This document shows positions 62,526 to 64,000 of a stretch of DNA of 64,000 nucleotides, piece after piece (the first letter of the stretch is position 1; each line of letters starts with the position of its first letter). Where the stretch lies: positions 49,987-113,986 of the forward strand of contig NZ_JBALOP010000038.1 in assembly GCF_036962685.1 (NCBI RefSeq), in the 5' to 3' direction. The position numbers and the translations under genes are program-made. This DNA is from Ferdinandcohnia sp036962685. Its GTDB lineage: Bacteria > Bacillota > Bacilli > Bacillales > Bacillaceae_L. The notes under the pieces were generated by a model that worked only from the letters and a program-made list of their open reading frames with translations, did not search any database and had not been told where the DNA came from.

Positions 62526-62655
62526 CCGCATTAACGGGCAGTAAGACCCACCAATCAGGTGGTGTCAACTGCCCGTAAAAGCCCGATTGGTTCAACTACC
62601 AATCAGTGAGGGAGGAAGAAACTCCCTCGCTGATTGAGTTTCACTTTATGTCAAG
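62526..62655 (+). repeat. ACGGGCAGTAAG-type hairpin element upstream of minJ
   Basis: Arms are ACGGGCA/TGCCCGT with an inner ACCCACC/GGTGGT stem, then GATTGG-TTCAACTA-CCAATC, then CAATCAG.GAGGGAG/CTCCCTC.CTGATTG and AGTTTCACTTTAT. The last two stems share CAATC and exclude each other. The same arrangement with different stem sequences is at 59536-59645. Confidence 0.82.
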
Positions 62656-62731
62656 TATTTGGTACAATAAAAGTTAGTATATTGAGCGAAAATTTTTACA
62701 TATAAAGTCAAATTCATAGGTGGTGAAAAGA

Positions 62732-63925
62732 TTGATTGAGGCATGGTTACTAGAATTTGTAAAAGGGATTGGGCGATTCTTTTTACACCCATTGTTTTAC
62801 TATTTAGCGGGTTACTGCGTTTTATTAGGATATTTTCGCGTTAAACGTGAGCGTCGTGCCTTTCATATAAGAGTTGAAGACGGATTTTTCGACCTAAGAT
62901 CACTCCTTCCAGGTGGTTGGCTCGCAGGGCTTCTTATATCGGTTCTCACCATCGCAGCAGGTGTTGTCATTCCGTTCGGCAGCATCGTGCTAATCGCGTT
63001 CGTCACATTATTACTCAGTTTGCCGATCAAAACACGCTTACTTTCTCCTGCATACATTTTAGGAGTTTCGTTTTTTGGAATCATTTTGCTCTCAAATCTT
63101 TCAGTTGAAAATAAATTTATTACGAGATTGCTAGACGACATGGGCAACACTAGCCTAGCATCGATTGCGATACTACTAGGAGCCCTTTTACTTGCAGAAG
63201 GAATTCTGATTCTGAAAAAAGGTCATATCGGTACATCTCCGGACCTTTTAAAAAGCAAACGCGGACTTCCAGTTGGTGCGCACATCTCACAAAGACTATG
63301 GCTTGCACCGGTATTTTTACTAATGCCGGGAGAGGTTCTTACCACACATTATGAATGGTGGCCGGTTTTCACGGTAGACGGCCAAGCTTATTCATTGATT
63401 TTGGTACCGTTCGGAATCGGTTTTTATCACAAAGTAAAAAGTATGCTTCCGACTCAAAGTATTCCAGTCGTTGGAAAGCGCGTAATCCTATTAAGCATCA
63501 TCGTTACAGTCTTAGCAATCACAAGCATTTGGTTTCCAATTACAGCAATTATTGCAGCATGCTTTGCATTAGCTGGACGTGAACTCATTTCCTTGCAGCA
63601 CTATTTCATGGACGAATCGAAACCATCAATTTTTTCACAACGAAACCAGGGTCTGCTCGTTCTTGGGATTATTCCACAATCGCCAGCCGAAAAAATGCAA
63701 ATCAAAATTGGTGAGACGATTTCAAAGGTCAACGGCATTCAAGTGAAAACCGTCCAAGAATTTTACATGGCCCTTCAAAAAAATCGTGCACTATGTAAGC
63801 TCGATGTGCTAGACATTAACGGTGAGGTTCGATACGTGCAGCGTGCGCTATACGAGGGTGAGCACCATGAACTCGGCATCCTTTTTGTGAACGAGGGCAA
63901 GGGATGGAAGGGTAAAGCGGTGTAA
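62732..63925 (+). CDS. minJ: Topological determinant of cell division MinJ
   Basis: MinJ links DivIVA to MinD and so helps place the Min system at the poles and septum. The product of about 397 residues has some six to eight transmembrane helices in the first 300 residues and a cytosolic C-terminal PDZ domain (about 305-390: LLVLGIIPQSPAEKMQIKIGE, then ISKVNGIQVKTVQEF, split here). Position next to ctpB and ftsEX matches B. subtilis minJ; swrA, which sits between in that species, is absent. TTG 62732 follows AGGTGGTG by about 6 nt; in-frame GTGs at 62720 and 62723 fall inside that site. Confidence 0.9.
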   Translation: MIEAWLLEFVKGIGRFFLHPLFYYLAGYCVLLGYFRVKRERRAFHIRVEDGFFDLRSLLPGGWLAGLLISVLTIAAGVVIPFGSIVLIAFVTLLLSLPIKTRLLSPAYILGVSFFGIILLSNLSVENKFITRLLDDMGNTSLASIAILLGALLLAEGILILKKGHIGTSPDLLKSKRGLPVGAHISQRLWLAPVFLLMPGEVLTTHYEWWPVFTVDGQAYSLILVPFGIGFYHKVKSMLPTQSIPVVGKRVILLSIIVTVLAITSIWFPITAIIAACFALAGRELISLQHYFMDESKPSIFSQRNQGLLVLGIIPQSPAEKMQIKIGETISKVNGIQVKTVQEFYMALQKNRALCKLDVLDINGEVRYVQRALYEGEHHELGILFVNEGKGWKGKAV

Positions 63926-64000
63926 CTGGTGGAATCTAGAAAATAGATAAAATAGTAAAAGCCTAAGATTATTTAATATATTGAAGTGACCCCTAAAAAT
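63926..64000. other. Downstream of minJ, nothing recognised
   Basis: The last 75 nt contain no recognisable gene, terminator or repeat. Confidence 0.5.

Overview
The window is a chromosomal segment of an endospore-former-type member of the Bacillaceae (Bacillus sensu lato; genus not resolvable by eye). Supporting points are the low GC content, strong AGGAGG-type ribosome binding sites with frequent GTG and TTG starts, sigma-D and sigma-H type promoters, and a gene order that matches the Bacillus subtilis fliD-hpf-secA-prfB-yvjA-cccB-ftsE-ftsX-ctpB-minJ region. Relative to that order, about 38 kb (roughly 16.4-54.1 kb) of accessory genes sits between prfB and yvjA. Three assembly gaps are present (7501-7581, 7766-7881, 15186-15190).

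Region by region: (1) 0.3-3.2 kb is a late flagellar block, fliD then flaG-fliS-fliT, with a near-perfect sigma-D promoter before flaG. (2) 3.3-8.7 kb is a class I cyclic-di-GMP riboswitch with a terminator, in front of one very large secreted protein of 12 fibronectin-III-like modules plus tandem Ig-like repeats; the repeats broke the assembly twice. (3) 8.7-9.7 kb holds two paralogous membrane proteins on the minus strand. (4) 10.2-16.3 kb holds hpf, a membrane diguanylate cyclase, secA and prfB with its +1 frameshift. (5) 16.8-19.4 kb holds a chemoreceptor-like protein and an aldo/keto reductase. (6) 19.5-33.2 kb is a complete galactoside cluster: LacI regulator, binding lipoprotein and two permeases (no ATPase), lacZ, galK, galE, galT, galM and a second LacI paralogue. 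A TTTASTAAA-type operator recurs before the first regulator, the transporter and galK. (7) 34.0-54.1 kb is a non-canonical type VII (WXG100/EssC) secretion locus. (8) 54.4-63.9 kb returns to the conserved core: yvjA, cccB, a NERD protein, ftsEX, a small Lsm-like protein, a GNAT, ctpB and minJ.

The type VII locus is the most striking system. It encodes EssC with an intact N-terminal FHA domain, an EsaB-like ubiquitin fold, three WXG100-like proteins and a probable lipase toxin with a lipoprotein (candidate immunity) and a small helical partner. It also encodes a complete phosphothreonine circuit: DUF6382-like/FHA protein, PP2C phosphatase, a transmembrane Ser/Thr kinase with extracytoplasmic TPRs, a membrane protein carrying a ladder of acidic-TT/TS-LL motifs, and a 1,647-residue surface protein of about 15 Ig-like modules. 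EsaA, EssA and EssB are not recognisable; the kinase has the same architecture as the EssB pseudokinase but keeps its catalytic residues.

The intergenic DNA is equally unusual. Nine short tandem arrays occur, seven with a 20-21 nt period and two with a 52 nt period, so nearly whole numbers of helical turns. They fall into a few keyword families, some recurring in several places and one composite array carrying two families in reverse complement. At least four further families of dispersed, hairpin-rich repeats are present; two show compensatory base changes between copies, which implies selection on structure.
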